A DNA stretch of 64,000 nt from Streptomyces narbonensis (GCF_014649015.1 NZ_BMSF01000001.1:372001-436000), one strand, 5' to 3'; positions 29,121-37,874 are shown, counted from the first letter of the stretch. A program made the numbers and translations. Notes: generated by a model from the letters alone, not told the origin.

Positions 29121-30494
29121 TCATGCCCGCTTCGTGCGCAGCTCGCGCACCCACGCCACCAGCAGCACCGCCCCCGTCGCCGCCCCCGACCACAGCACCT
29201 GCGGACGCGCCGCCTCGTCCGTCAGCATCAGCACGAGCACCGCCGTCATCGCGGCGAGCGCCACCCAGGTCAGCCACGGGAAGCCCCACATCCGCAGCGT
29301 CAGCGTCTCCGGCGCCTCGCGCTCGATCCGCCGCCGCAGCCTCAGCTGCGACACCGCGATCAGCGCCCAGACGAAGAGCAGCACCGCGCCGACCGCGTTG
29401 AGCATGTAGAGGAAGACCGAGTCCGGCCACTTCAGATTGAGGAGTACGGAGACGAAGCCGAAGGCCACCGAGGCGAGCACCGCCCGGCGCGGCACCCCTC
29501 CGCCCGAGACCCGGAGCAGCCCCTTCGGCGCCTCGCCGCGCTCCGCCAGCGAGAAGACCATCCGGGAGGACCCGTACAGATTGGCGTTGAGCGCCGAGAG
29601 CAGCGCCACGAACACCACCACGTTCATGATCTGCCCCGCCGCCGGCACCCCGATCGAGTCGAGCACCGCCACGTACGGCGACTGTCCCGGCATCATCGAC
29701 GTCCACGGCAGCAGCGTCACGATGACCAGCATCGAGCCCACGTAGAAGAGGAGGATCCGCCACACCGCGCTGCGCACCGCCCGCGCCACGTTCCGCGCCG
29801 GGTCGGCCGACTCGGCCGCCGCGATGGTGACGACCTCCAGGCCGCCGAAGGCGAAGATCACGGCGAGGACCCCGGAGACCACGCCCTCCCAGCCGTTCGG
29901 CAGAAAGCCGCCCTGCCCGGTCAGATTGGCCGTCCCCACGGGGTCCGTGTCGGGCAGCCAACCGAAGATCGCCAGCGTGCCCAGGATCAGGAACAGCACG
30001 ATCGCGCCGACCTTCAGCGCGGCGAACCAGAACTCGAACTCGCCGAAGTTCTTCACCGCCGCCAGGTTGGCCAGGGTGAAGACGACCATGAAGATCAGCA
30101 CCCAGGTCCACTGCGGGACCCCCGGCGCCCAGCCGTTCGCGATCCGCGCCGCGCCCGTCGCCTCCACGGCGAGGACGACGACCAGCAGGAACCAGTACAG
30201 CCAGCCCACCGAGAAGCCCGCCCAGCGGCCCAGCGCCCGCTCGGCGTGGACCGAGAACGCCCCGGAGGCGGGCATCGCCGCCGACATCTCGCCCAGCATC
30301 CGCATGACGAGCATCGCGAGCGCGCCCGCGATCAGGTACGAGACCACGATGCCGGGACCGGCGACCGCGATGCCCGCGCCCGAACCCACGAAGAGCCCGG
30401 CGCCGATCACCCCGCCGAGCCCCAGCATCGTCAGGTGACGCTGCTTCAGGCCGTGGGAGAGGGGCTCCGGTTCGGGAGTGAGGGAGTCGTGCAT
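29121..30494 (-). CDS. Amino-acid permease (APC superfamily), copy 2
   Basis: This is a 457-residue transporter from ATG 30494 (MHDSLTPEPEPLSHG). It has about 12 transmembrane helices with GLKQRHLTMLGLGGVIGAG in helix 1 and VMRMLGEMSAAMPASGAFSVHAERALG. It is paralogous to the genes on either side, and closest by eye to copy 1 (same leader-GLKQRHL motif and the PWTSMMPGQSPYVAVLDSIG loop layout). It lies 117 bases upstream of copy 1 on the same strand. It is divergent from bioY. The shared gap contains a perfect CCACGTGAC-N4-GTCACGTGG dyad. Confidence 0.94.
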   Translation of the reverse strand: MHDSLTPEPEPLSHGLKQRHLTMLGLGGVIGAGLFVGSGAGIAVAGPGIVVSYLIAGALAMLVMRMLGEMSAAMPASGAFSVHAERALGRWAGFSVGWLYWFLLVVVLAVEATGAARIANGWAPGVPQWTWVLIFMVVFTLANLAAVKNFGEFEFWFAALKVGAIVLFLILGTLAIFGWLPDTDPVGTANLTGQGGFLPNGWEGVVSGVLAVIFAFGGLEVVTIAAAESADPARNVARAVRSAVWRILLFYVGSMLVIVTLLPWTSMMPGQSPYVAVLDSIGVPAAGQIMNVVVFVALLSALNANLYGSSRMVFSLAERGEAPKGLLRVSGGGVPRRAVLASVAFGFVSVLLNLKWPDSVFLYMLNAVGAVLLFVWALIAVSQLRLRRRIEREAPETLTLRMWGFPWLTWVALAAMTAVLVLMLTDEAARPQVLWSGAATGAVLLVAWVRELRTKRA

Positions 30495-30522
30495 GTGGGG
30501 GCTCGTGCTCTCTGGCGGTTTA

Positions 30523-30545
30523 TGGAGACTCCACAGTCTCTCCAG
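30523..30545 (-). promoter_or_regulatory. TGGAGAC/GTCTCTCCA dyad near the permease 2 start
   Basis: TGGAGAC (30523-30529) faces GTCTCTCCA (from about 30536) as an imperfect dyad 30-50 bases upstream of the permease 2 ATG. This position fits an operator over its promoter. Confidence 0.35.
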
Positions 30546-30587
30546 TGAACGCCCCGTGGCGCAAAAGGGACCTCCATGGGCGAGATC

Positions 30588-30609
30588 CCACGTGACAAGC
30601 GTCACGTGG
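30588..30609. promoter_or_regulatory. Perfect CCACGTGAC-N4-GTCACGTGG dyad between permease 2 and bioY
   Basis: A 9-bp perfect inverted repeat with a 4-base spacer lies 94 bases from the permease 2 start and 142 bases from the bioY start. No Streptomyces regulator that I know has exactly this consensus. It does not resemble the BioQ or BirA sites I know of. Confidence 0.5.
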
Positions 30610-30750
30610 CGAAGCGCGCGATCGACGGTCTTTGTTCGATCTCCACGAAATGCTCGACCGCTGCTTTGTGGGCGGCTGACGGTGATCGGCCGCTCACTCC
30701 TGGCATACCGTCAACCTGTCCCTCCCGCCCTCACCCCCCGCGGAGTACCG

Positions 30751-31344
30751 ATGAGCACCGCCGCCGCCCCCGCCCGTTCCCTCCGTGCGGGCACCGTCCT
30801 CGCCGACCTGCTCCCTGCGAGCCGCGCCCGCGACATCGCCCTGGTCGTCGGTGGCGCCGCCCTCACCGGCCTCGCCGCGCAGATCTCCGTCCCGGTCCCC
30901 GGCTCCCCGGTTCCGGTCTCCGGCCAGACCTTCGCCGCGCTGCTCGTCGGCACCGCGCTCGGCGCCCGCCGCGGCTTCCTGGCCCTCGCCACGTACGCCG
31001 TGGCCGGCATGGCGGGCGTGCCGTGGTTCGCGCAGGCCACCTCCGGCTACGGCATGCCGTCCTTCGGCTACATCCTCGGCATGCTCCTCGCCGCGACCGT
31101 CGTCGGCGCCCTCGCCCGCCGCGGCGCCGACCGCTCGGTGCTCCGCACGGCCGGCGCGATGGCCCTCGGTTCCGCGATCATCTACGCGGTCGGCGTGCCC
31201 TACCTGGCGCTCGCCACCGGCATGACCTTCGGTCAGGCCGTCGCCGCCGGGCTGACCCCCTTCCTCATCGGCGACGCCCTCAAGGCCGCCCTCGCCATGG
31301 GCGCCCTGCCGGCCGCCTGGAAGCTCGTCGGCCGCAAGGGCTGA
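30751..31344 (+). CDS. bioY: Biotin transporter S-component
   Basis: This is a 197-residue BioY-family membrane protein from ATG 30751, with GGAG upstream. It has six transmembrane segments. Family hallmarks are the ISVPVPGSPVPVSGQTFAALLVG loop, GTALGARRGFLALATYAVAGMAGVPWFA, SFGYILGMLLAATVVG, and TPFLIGDALKAALA near the end. It imports biotin, either alone or with a shared ECF energizing module. No ecfA/ecfT genes are adjacent. It ends at a very strong bidirectional terminator. Confidence 0.95.
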   Translation: MSTAAAPARSLRAGTVLADLLPASRARDIALVVGGAALTGLAAQISVPVPGSPVPVSGQTFAALLVGTALGARRGFLALATYAVAGMAGVPWFAQATSGYGMPSFGYILGMLLAATVVGALARRGADRSVLRTAGAMALGSAIIYAVGVPYLALATGMTFGQAVAAGLTPFLIGDALKAALAMGALPAAWKLVGRKG

Positions 31345-31360
31345 GCCCCGCCGACACACG

Positions 31361-31398
31361 AGAGGGCCCGTCGTTCCCGGGGGAACGACGGGCCCTCT
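31361..31398. terminator. Bidirectional terminator between bioY and permease 3
   Basis: An 18-bp perfect stem (31361-31378 with 31381-31398) closes on only two bases (GG), in effect a 38-base palindrome, between convergent genes. Confidence 0.9.
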
Positions 31399-31418
31399 TC
31401 GCGTACGGACCTACGGGG

Positions 31419-32876
31419 TCACACGCGGTCGAGCTGCGGCTCGGACTCGGCGGAGCCCTTCCCGAGCTTCTGCCGGACCAGCGAGATCGCGATCACGAGC
31501 GCGGCCACGAGCAGCGAGAGCACGACCTGCTCACGGGCGCTGCCGCCGTCGTAGAGCATGTAGCCGAGGACGAAGACGATCATGCCGATCGTCGCCCAGG
31601 TCAGGTACGGGAAGAGCCACATCTTCACGACGAGCTTCTCCGGCGTCTCGCGCTGGATGATGCCGCGCATCTTCAGCTGGGTCACGCAGATGACCAGCCA
31701 GACGAAGAGCGCCACGGCGCCGGAGGAGTTCAGCAGGAAGGCGAAGACGGTGTCCGGCCACTTGTAGTTGAAGAAGACCGCGACGAAGCCGAAGACGACC
31801 GAGCCGAGGATCGCGGCCGTCGGCACGCCCCGCTTGTTGACCTTGGCGAAGGCCTTGGGCGCGTCGCCGCGCTGGCCGAGCGAGAACGCCATGCGGGAAG
31901 CGGTGTAGAGACCCGAGTTCAGGCAGGACAGGACGGCCGTCAGGACGATCACGTTCATGATCTGGCCGGCGTTCGCGATGCCGATGGAGTCGAGGGCGGC
32001 GACGTACGAGCCCTTCTCGACGATCGACTTGTCGTTCCACGGCAGCAGGGTGAGGACGATGAAGATCGAGCCCAGGTAGAAGACGCCGATCCGCCAGATC
32101 ACGCTGTTGGTGGCCTTGGTGACCGCCTTCTGCGGGTCCTCGGACTCACCGGCGGCCAGGGTGACGATCTCGCTGCCCATGAAGGAGAAGACGACCATCA
32201 GCACACCGGTGAGGACCGCTCCCGCACCCATCGGGAAGAAGCCCCCGCTGTCGGTGAGGTGCGCGAATCCCTCGCCCGGGTTGTCCGAGCCCGGCAGCAC
32301 GCCGAAGACCGCGAGCATGCCGATGACGACGAAGGCGCCGATGGCCACGACCTTGATGCCCGCGAACCAGAACTCGAACTCGCCGTACGAGGCGACGGAG
32401 CCGAGGTTGGTGGCGGTGAGGACCACCATCACGATGAGCGCCCAGCCCCACTGCGGAACGGCCGGGATCCAGCCCTCCAGGATCTTGGCGCCGGCGGTCG
32501 CCTCGACGGCGAGGACGACGACCCAGAAGAACCAGTACAGCCAGCCGATGCTGAAGCCGGCCCAGCGGCCGAGGGCCCGGTCCGCGTAGGCGGAGAACGA
32601 ACCGGAGGACGGGCGGGCGGCGGCCATCTCGCCGAGCATCCGCATCACGAAGACGACCATGGCGCCGACGAGGAAGTACGACAGCAGGATCGCGGGGCCG
32701 GCCGCGGCGATGCCGGAGCCGGAGCCGACGAAGAGGCCGGCACCGATGACACCACCGATGGCGATCATCGAGAGGTGACGGTTCTTGAGACCGGCCTTGA
32801 GGCCGTCGGAGGAGTGCGGTGCCCCGGGGGTGCCGGTCTCCTCGCCGTCCTTCGTCAGGGTCGGTTGCGTGTTCAT
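31419..32876 (-). CDS. Amino-acid permease (APC superfamily), copy 3
   Basis: This is a 485-residue transporter from ATG 32876 (MNTQPTLTKDGEETG). A 35-residue polar leader precedes about 12 transmembrane helices: GLKNRHLSMIAIGGVIGAGLFVGSGSGIA, VMRMLGEMAAARPSSGSFSAYADRALG. It is the third paralogue of this cluster and converges on bioY across a shared terminator. Two TGAACA repeats with 9-base spacing lie about 50 bases upstream of the start and may be a regulatory site. The substrate is unknown. Confidence 0.94.
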   Translation of the reverse strand: MNTQPTLTKDGEETGTPGAPHSSDGLKAGLKNRHLSMIAIGGVIGAGLFVGSGSGIAAAGPAILLSYFLVGAMVVFVMRMLGEMAAARPSSGSFSAYADRALGRWAGFSIGWLYWFFWVVVLAVEATAGAKILEGWIPAVPQWGWALIVMVVLTATNLGSVASYGEFEFWFAGIKVVAIGAFVVIGMLAVFGVLPGSDNPGEGFAHLTDSGGFFPMGAGAVLTGVLMVVFSFMGSEIVTLAAGESEDPQKAVTKATNSVIWRIGVFYLGSIFIVLTLLPWNDKSIVEKGSYVAALDSIGIANAGQIMNVIVLTAVLSCLNSGLYTASRMAFSLGQRGDAPKAFAKVNKRGVPTAAILGSVVFGFVAVFFNYKWPDTVFAFLLNSSGAVALFVWLVICVTQLKMRGIIQRETPEKLVVKMWLFPYLTWATIGMIVFVLGYMLYDGGSAREQVVLSLLVAALVIAISLVRQKLGKGSAESEPQLDRV

Positions 32877-32924
32877 GAACGCTTCCTTGCGTGTGGGGGG
32901 CGCTCGGGTCGCGAGCCTGAGCAT

Positions 32925-32939
32925 TGAACACTGTGAACA
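32925..32939 (-). promoter_or_regulatory. TGAACA direct repeat upstream of permease 3
   Basis: TGAACA occurs at 32925-32930 and 32934-32939 (TGTTCA-N3-TGTTCA toward the gene). This 9-base-pitch repeat lies just before the start and is a candidate regulator site. Confidence 0.3.
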
Positions 32940-33072
32940 GGTGTGATCGGAAGACCTCATTCCGGATAGTTGTGTGGACCACTCCGCGAGAGGCGAAGGT
33001 CCATACCAGGCCGGGTGAACGTCCCGACCCCGCTGACCGTTACCCGGCCCCGGACATGCCACACTCGGCACC

Positions 33073-33567
33073 ATGCGCGTCTACCTCGGTTCCGACCACG
33101 CCGGCTACGAACTCAAGAACCACCTCGTCGAGTGGCTCAAGGCTCACGGCCACGAGCCCGTCGACTGCGGTCCCCACATCTACGACGCCCTCGACGACTA
33201 CCCGCCGTTCTGCCTGCGCGCCGCCGAGAAGACGGCCGCGGACCCGGACAGCCTCGGCGTCGTCATCGGCGGCTCCGGCAACGGCGAGCAGATCGCCGCG
33301 AACAAGGTGAAGGGGGTGCGAGCCGCCCTCGCCTGGAGCGAGCAGACCGCCGCCCTCGGCCGCGAGCACAACAACGCCAACGTGATCTCCGTCGGCGGCC
33401 GCATGCACACCCAGGAAGAGGCGACGAAGTTCGTCGAGATCTTCCTCAGCACCCCCTACTCGGGTGACGAGCGCCACACCCGCCGGATCGACATGCTCAG
33501 CGCGTACGAGACCACCGGCGAACTCCCCGCGATCCCGGCCCACCACCCGCAGGAGCCCACGGCCTGA
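33073..33567 (+). CDS. rpiB: Ribose-5-phosphate isomerase B
   Basis: This 164-residue enzyme interconverts ribose 5-phosphate and ribulose 5-phosphate in the pentose phosphate pathway. The start MRVYLGSDHAGYELKNHL carries the Asp/His of the family, and the sugar-binding loop VIGGSGNGEQIAANKVKGVRAAL follows; in that loop Ser replaces the catalytic Cys of E. coli RpiB (the GTG/GSG variant), as in mycobacterial-type RpiB. Its stop overlaps the start of the following glycosylase gene by one base (TGATG). Confidence 0.94.
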   Translation: MRVYLGSDHAGYELKNHLVEWLKAHGHEPVDCGPHIYDALDDYPPFCLRAAEKTAADPDSLGVVIGGSGNGEQIAANKVKGVRAALAWSEQTAALGREHNNANVISVGGRMHTQEEATKFVEIFLSTPYSGDERHTRRIDMLSAYETTGELPAIPAHHPQEPTA

Positions 33568-34376
33568 TGCCCGAAGGGCACACCATCCACCGGCTGGCCG
33601 CCGACCACCGCGAGCGGTTCGGCGGCCGGCCCGTGCGCGTCTCCAGCCCCCAGGGCAAGTTCGCCGACTCGGCGGCCCTGCTCGACGGGAGCGTCCTGGA
33701 GACCACCGAGGCCCACGGCAAGCACCTCTTCCTGGGCTTCCCGGGCGAGGAGTGGATCCACATCCACCTCGGGCTCTTCGGCAAGGTGGCCTTCGGCGAC
33801 GCCCCGGCGCCGCCGCCCACCGACACCGTGCGACTGCGCCTCGTGAACCCCGAGGGGTACGTCGACCTCCGCGGCCCCACGACCTGCGCGCTCGTCACCG
33901 ACGCGGAGAAGCGGGCGATACACGACCGCCTCGGCCCCGACCCGCTGCGCGCCGCCGACGACCCGGACAAGGCCTGGCGCCGCATCTCGAAGTCCCGCAC
34001 GACGATCGCCGCCCTGCTCATGGACCAGAAGGTCATCGCGGGCGTCGGCAACGTCTACCGGGCCGAGGTCCTCTTCCGGCACGGCATCGACCCGTACCGC
34101 ACCGGCAAGGACCTCGCGCGCCGGGAATGGGACGCGATCTGGTCGGACCTCGCCGCGCTCATGCGCGAGGGCGTCCGCCTCAACCGCATCGACACGGTCC
34201 GCCCCGAGCACACGCCCGAGGCGATGGGCCGCCCGCCGCGCGTCGACGACCACGGCGGCGAGGTGTACGTCTACCGCAGGACCCACCAGCCCTGCCTCGT
34301 CTGCGGCGACGAGATCCGTACCGCCGGCCTCGCCGCCCGCAACCTCTTCTGGTGCCCCGGCTGCCAGACCCGCTAG
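33567..34376 (+). CDS. Fpg/Nei family DNA glycosylase (Nei-like)
   Basis: This is a 269-residue bifunctional DNA glycosylase/AP-lyase. The protein begins MPEGHTIHRLA, so the catalytic N-terminal Pro2 and Glu3 are present after Met removal, and the MPEGHT start is the Nei2/endonuclease VIII type. The H2TH domain contains LLMDQKVIAGVGNVYRAEVLFRHGIDPY. The C-terminal zinc finger is CLVCGDEIRT...FWCPGC. It removes oxidised bases. The ATG overlaps the rpiB stop, so they are co-translated, a common pairing in Streptomyces. Confidence 0.94.
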   Translation: MPEGHTIHRLAADHRERFGGRPVRVSSPQGKFADSAALLDGSVLETTEAHGKHLFLGFPGEEWIHIHLGLFGKVAFGDAPAPPPTDTVRLRLVNPEGYVDLRGPTTCALVTDAEKRAIHDRLGPDPLRAADDPDKAWRRISKSRTTIAALLMDQKVIAGVGNVYRAEVLFRHGIDPYRTGKDLARREWDAIWSDLAALMREGVRLNRIDTVRPEHTPEAMGRPPRVDDHGGEVYVYRRTHQPCLVCGDEIRTAGLAARNLFWCPGCQTR

Positions 34377-34395
34377 AGGGGCCGGGCCACCTGAA

Positions 34396-34443
34396 GGGGC
34401 GACCCACTAATGGGGCGACCCGCCAAAGGGGCGACCCGCCAAA
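34396..34443. repeat. 16-bp tandem repeat, three copies
   Basis: GGGGCGACCCGCCAAA occurs at 34412-34427 and 34428-34443, with a diverged first unit at 34396-34411. It lies between convergent genes and may act as a weak terminator or be a slippage product. Confidence 0.85.
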
Positions 34444-34462
34444 GGGGCCCGGGCCCGCCCGC

Positions 34463-35692
34463 CTAGAACCCGTGCGGCAGCCAAGGCGCCACCGGCGACC
34501 CGAAGCCCACCGACGCCTCCACCAGCGCACCCTCCCGCAGCTCCCGCACCCGCCCGGCCGACGCCAGCGACACCAGCGACGTCCCGCCCAGGTACGCGGC
34601 GCCCAGCTCCCGTACCGACAGTTCGAGCTCCGCAGGATCCGACGTCCGGACGCAGACCGCGCCCTTGCCGTCACCCGTCAGCCGCCAACGCCCCTCGTTC
34701 CAGGGGCAGAATGCGTCCTCGACCTCGAACACCACGTCCACCGGCGCCTGGTACGTCCGCGCCTCCAGCGCCGCGCCCACCTCCACCAGACGCACGTGCA
34801 GCGAGTCCCGCAGCGTCGGGGCGCACCGCCGTACATCGCTCACCAGGTGCTGCCAGGCGTCGTCCACCGGACGGCCGTTGAGCCGCACCTCCTTGGTCAG
34901 GTCCACCGAGCAGAGGAACCGCCACAGCGCCGCCTCCGCCACCGCGTCGAGCCCCATCAGCTGATGGACCGCGACGGACCCCTCGGAACCCTTGAACGAC
35001 CAGTCCGACTTGATCGCGTAGTGCGCGAACCCCACGACCTCCCCGGCCCGTTCGGCGAGCACGCACAGCCGCGGCGAGGAACCCTCCCGCTGGTCCGGCG
35101 GGTCGATCAGCGGCAGCCGCTCCCACTCGGGCAGCCGGGCGATCATCCCCGGCCGCGCGGGCACCAGCTTCGCGTACACCGCCTCGCACACGGCGGACGA
35201 CTCCGTCAGGTCCGCCAGGCGCAGGGTCACCCCGTCCGTGCCCTCCGGCACCGACAGCCGCACCCGGGTCGTGTCGATCGTCGCCCGCGCCGCGTACGCG
35301 CCGACGCCGTAGCCGAACCGCCCGTAGATCTCCGGCTCCGAGGCTGTCAGGACCGCGAGCGACTCGCCCGCAGCCCGCAGGTCGTCAAGCTGGCGCCGCA
35401 TCATCGAGGTCAGGATCCCGCGACGGCGGTGCGTCCCCGCCACGCTCACCATCGTCACCCCGCCCGCCGGCACCGACGCCCCGCCCGGCACCGTGAGCCG
35501 GAAGGAGAACGCGCCCGCCGTCCCCACACAGAGATCGCCGTCCCACACCCCCAGGAAACGGTCGAACTCGGTCACGTCGCGCCACAGAGTCCGCTCCTCC
35601 GGCGCCTCCGGCACACCCCCGAACGCCAGCTCCAGGACATCGAACCAACGATCCCACTCGGTCGGGTCGAGAACCCGCAGTTCAGTCGTCAT
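34463..35692 (-). CDS. Eis-like GNAT N-acetyltransferase
   Basis: This is a 409-residue protein of the enhanced-intracellular-survival family. The N-terminal GNAT domain has the acetyl-CoA loop VAGTHRRRGILTSMM (R-R-G-I-L type), followed by LTASEPEIYGRFGYGVG. A second GNAT-like half and a sterol-carrier-like C-terminal domain complete the usual Eis length of about 400 residues. The ATG at 35692 begins MTTELRVLDPTEWDRW. Eis enzymes acetylate aminoglycosides or protein lysines, and the natural substrate here is unknown. The gene is alone on the minus strand. Confidence 0.92.
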   Translation of the reverse strand: MTTELRVLDPTEWDRWFDVLELAFGGVPEAPEERTLWRDVTEFDRFLGVWDGDLCVGTAGAFSFRLTVPGGASVPAGGVTMVSVAGTHRRRGILTSMMRRQLDDLRAAGESLAVLTASEPEIYGRFGYGVGAYAARATIDTTRVRLSVPEGTDGVTLRLADLTESSAVCEAVYAKLVPARPGMIARLPEWERLPLIDPPDQREGSSPRLCVLAERAGEVVGFAHYAIKSDWSFKGSEGSVAVHQLMGLDAVAEAALWRFLCSVDLTKEVRLNGRPVDDAWQHLVSDVRRCAPTLRDSLHVRLVEVGAALEARTYQAPVDVVFEVEDAFCPWNEGRWRLTGDGKGAVCVRTSDPAELELSVRELGAAYLGGTSLVSLASAGRVRELREGALVEASVGFGSPVAPWLPHGF

Positions 35693-35798
35693 ATGCCATC
35701 GATATCAGCGCGGCGCGTCCAGGGCGACCCGATTTCACGCACATTGTCACCGGGGTACCCCTGCACGATGACGGACGAGGTGGATAGGGTCCAGGCCA

Positions 35799-36944
35799 AT
35801 GGGACACCGCGCGGGAGTGAACACGTACGCGGCCCGGACGCGCAGGCGCGCCCGCCGGGCCCGCATCGCGCTGCGCAGGTCCGGCGTCGACTACTTCCGC
35901 GGGGACGGCTCCGACTGGCTCGCCTTCGCCGGACTCCTGCTGATGATCCCGGCCATCGCCTGCGGCACCCTCCTCGACCCGGTCTGGTGCGCGCCCTCCG
36001 CTCTCGTCCTGCCCATCGTCGCCGGCGGACTACTGCTCCGCCCTGCCAGCCTGCTCGGCCTGTACGCGGCCGCCGCCGGCGCCCTCATCGTCGAGTCCGT
36101 CGTCCTCGGCCCGTACACCCAGGGCCCCGCCCGGGTCACCCCCGGCACCGTCCTCACCGTCGCCGCCTGCGGACTCTTCGGCCTCCTCATCGCCCAGTTC
36201 CGCGCCCGTGTCGGCGTGCCCTGGCGGCGCGGCGGCACCATGCTCTTCGACCTGCGCGAACGCATCCGCGTCCAGAGCGCCCTGCCCCGGCTCCCGCAGG
36301 GCTGGCACCGCGAGATGGCGCTCCGCCCGGCCGGCGGCCAGTCCTTCTCCGGCGACTTCGTCGTCGCAGCCCGCACCCACGGCGGCCGCACCCTGGAGGT
36401 CGTCCTGACGGACGTCTCGGGCAAGGGCATGGACGCCGCCTCCCGCTCCCTCCTCCTGTCCGGCGCCTTCGGCGGCCTCCTCGGCTCGCTCCCGCCCCAC
36501 GGCTTCCTGCCCGCCGCCAACGGCTACCTGCTCCGGCAGAACTGGGACGAGGGCTTCGCCACCTCCATCCACCTCGTCCTCGACCTGGAATCCGGCGACT
36601 ACGAGCTCTTCTCCGCCGGGCACCTCCCCGCGCTCCAGCTCCACGCGGGCAACGGCCGCTGGGAGGAGAAGGCCGCGGACGGCCCCCTCCTCGGTGTCTA
36701 CGACGGGGCCGAGTTCCACCCGGTCAAGGGCTCGCTGCTGCCCGGCGACGTCCTCATGCTCTTCACCGACGGCCTCGTCGAGGCCGCCGACCGGGACATC
36801 GCCGAGGGCATCGACCGCCTCACCGGCGAGGCCGACCGCTGCGTCGCCGAGGGCTTCGAGGGCGTCACCTGGCACCTGATCGAGGCCGTCGCCAAGGACG
36901 TCAACGACGACCGGGCCCTCCTCCTCATCTCCCGCCGCGCCTGA
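35799..36944 (+). CDS. Membrane PP2C-family (SpoIIE-type) protein phosphatase
   Basis: This is a 381-residue protein. A basic N-terminus precedes about four transmembrane helices (residues 42-130). The C-terminal PP2C/SpoIIE domain occupies about residues 155-378, with metal-binding Asp residues in SFSGDF (about 185), VLTDVSGKGMDAASR (Asp205) and LFTDGLVEA (Asp324). No PAS or kinase domain is attached. Such enzymes dephosphorylate anti-anti-sigma factors, but no partner gene is adjacent. The nearest downstream gene is a small membrane protein. Confidence 0.92.
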   Translation: MGHRAGVNTYAARTRRRARRARIALRRSGVDYFRGDGSDWLAFAGLLLMIPAIACGTLLDPVWCAPSALVLPIVAGGLLLRPASLLGLYAAAAGALIVESVVLGPYTQGPARVTPGTVLTVAACGLFGLLIAQFRARVGVPWRRGGTMLFDLRERIRVQSALPRLPQGWHREMALRPAGGQSFSGDFVVAARTHGGRTLEVVLTDVSGKGMDAASRSLLLSGAFGGLLGSLPPHGFLPAANGYLLRQNWDEGFATSIHLVLDLESGDYELFSAGHLPALQLHAGNGRWEEKAADGPLLGVYDGAEFHPVKGSLLPGDVLMLFTDGLVEAADRDIAEGIDRLTGEADRCVAEGFEGVTWHLIEAVAKDVNDDRALLLISRRA

Positions 36945-37135
36945 ACACGCAGGCCAGGTACGGCTCGCACGGGCGGGGCGGCCGTGTGAGTCCGGCTCCC
37001 GTGGTGCCCTTCCCGAGGGGATGATTCGCCACCCGGCAACGGGGGCAGGGGGGTTGATGGCACCATGGAGCCGGGGGGTGTCAGGCGTGCGCTCCCCGGC
37101 GGGCAAGGCGGGACCGACCGAGGGTGTGATCAGTT

Positions 37136-37330
37136 GTGGCCATTTCACTGTCTGTGGTGTTGCTGTTGGCAATCATCCTGGTGGTGCTGATCCGAGGGGG
37201 GAACCTCAAGGGCGGACCGGCCGTCGTCGCCGTCCTCTTCGGCTTCTTCCTCGCCTCCACCGGCATGGCCGACGACATCCAGCGCTTCCTGGACTCGATA
37301 ACGCAGACGGTCGGCTCCATCAAGTTCTGA
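37136..37330 (+). CDS. Small conserved-type membrane protein
   Basis: This is a 64-residue protein from GTG 37136 (VAISLSVVLLLAIILVVLIRGG). It has two hydrophobic helices (residues 2-20 and 27-45) separated by GGNLKGG, and an amphipathic tail DDIQRFLDSITQTVGSIKF. I do not recognise the family. It lies 190 bases after the phosphatase gene, with no terminator between. The gap itself holds nothing I can name. Confidence 0.8.
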   Translation: MAISLSVVLLLAIILVVLIRGGNLKGGPAVVAVLFGFFLASTGMADDIQRFLDSITQTVGSIKF

Positions 37331-37355
37331 GCCACGGGACGCCCCCAGGGGGTGT

Positions 37356-37787
37356 CTAGCGGGACTTGGAGGCCTTGGCCGTCGTGGTCGCCCTGGACTT
37401 CTTGGCGCTCGCCGCGGGCGGCTTCGCGGGCTGCGCGTCCGGTTTGGCGGGCTGCGTGGCCTGCTTCGCGCTCTGCGTGGCGGCCGGCTTCGGCGCGGAC
37501 CGCTTCGCGCCCATGGTCCCGCCCGAGACGGCGGCGCTCGGCTTCGCCGGCGTCCGGGCCCCGCGCGTCGACCACTTGAGCTCGATCTCCAGCTCGATCT
37601 CGCCGTCCTCGATCTCCAGCTCCACCTCGCTGCGGAACTCCTCGGGGACGTGCAGGATCAGCGTTCCGGCTCCCAGCTCCAGTTCGGCCTCCCCGCCCTC
37701 CCGCAGCGCGGCCGCCAGGGCGGTCAGCTGATCGGCTGCCTCGAGACGGGACACCGAGCGCTTCCGCTCGAACTTCAGGTCCTTCAT
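37356..37787 (-). CDS. Amphi-Trp domain protein with Lys/Pro/Ala tail
   Basis: This is a 143-residue protein from ATG 37787 (MKDLKFERKRSVSRLEAADQL), with an AGGTAGC site upstream. Residues about 1-70 match the amphi-Trp domain pattern: an alternating acidic/hydrophobic strand region ending in ELEIELKW. The remaining 70 residues are a low-complexity basic tail rich in Lys, Ala, Pro and Thr (AKQATQPAKPDAQPAKPP), resembling histone H1-like tails. The function is unknown. The basic tail suggests binding to nucleic acid or to acidic envelope polymers. Confidence 0.82.
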   Translation of the reverse strand: MKDLKFERKRSVSRLEAADQLTALAAALREGGEAELELGAGTLILHVPEEFRSEVELEIEDGEIELEIELKWSTRGARTPAKPSAAVSGGTMGAKRSAPKPAATQSAKQATQPAKPDAQPAKPPAASAKKSRATTTAKASKSR

Positions 37788-37874
37788 CGCTACCTCCGGT
37801 GCGACGGGAGACGGGCTGAGCCCAGTCTGCGCGAGCACGCCGGACCCGGCATCTCGCGAGCCACCGGAAAACGC

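Noticed and set aside
30610..30750. Biotin riboswitch or BioQ/BirA site before bioY
   Set aside because: I see no conserved RNA structure and no TGAAC-N3-GTTCA or BirA-type site. Only the CCACGTGAC dyad is supported.
33464..37024. 1186-codon plus-strand frame across nei, the Eis-like gene and the phosphatase gene
   Set aside because: It crosses three well-supported genes in other frames and reads as an Arg/Pro-rich string.
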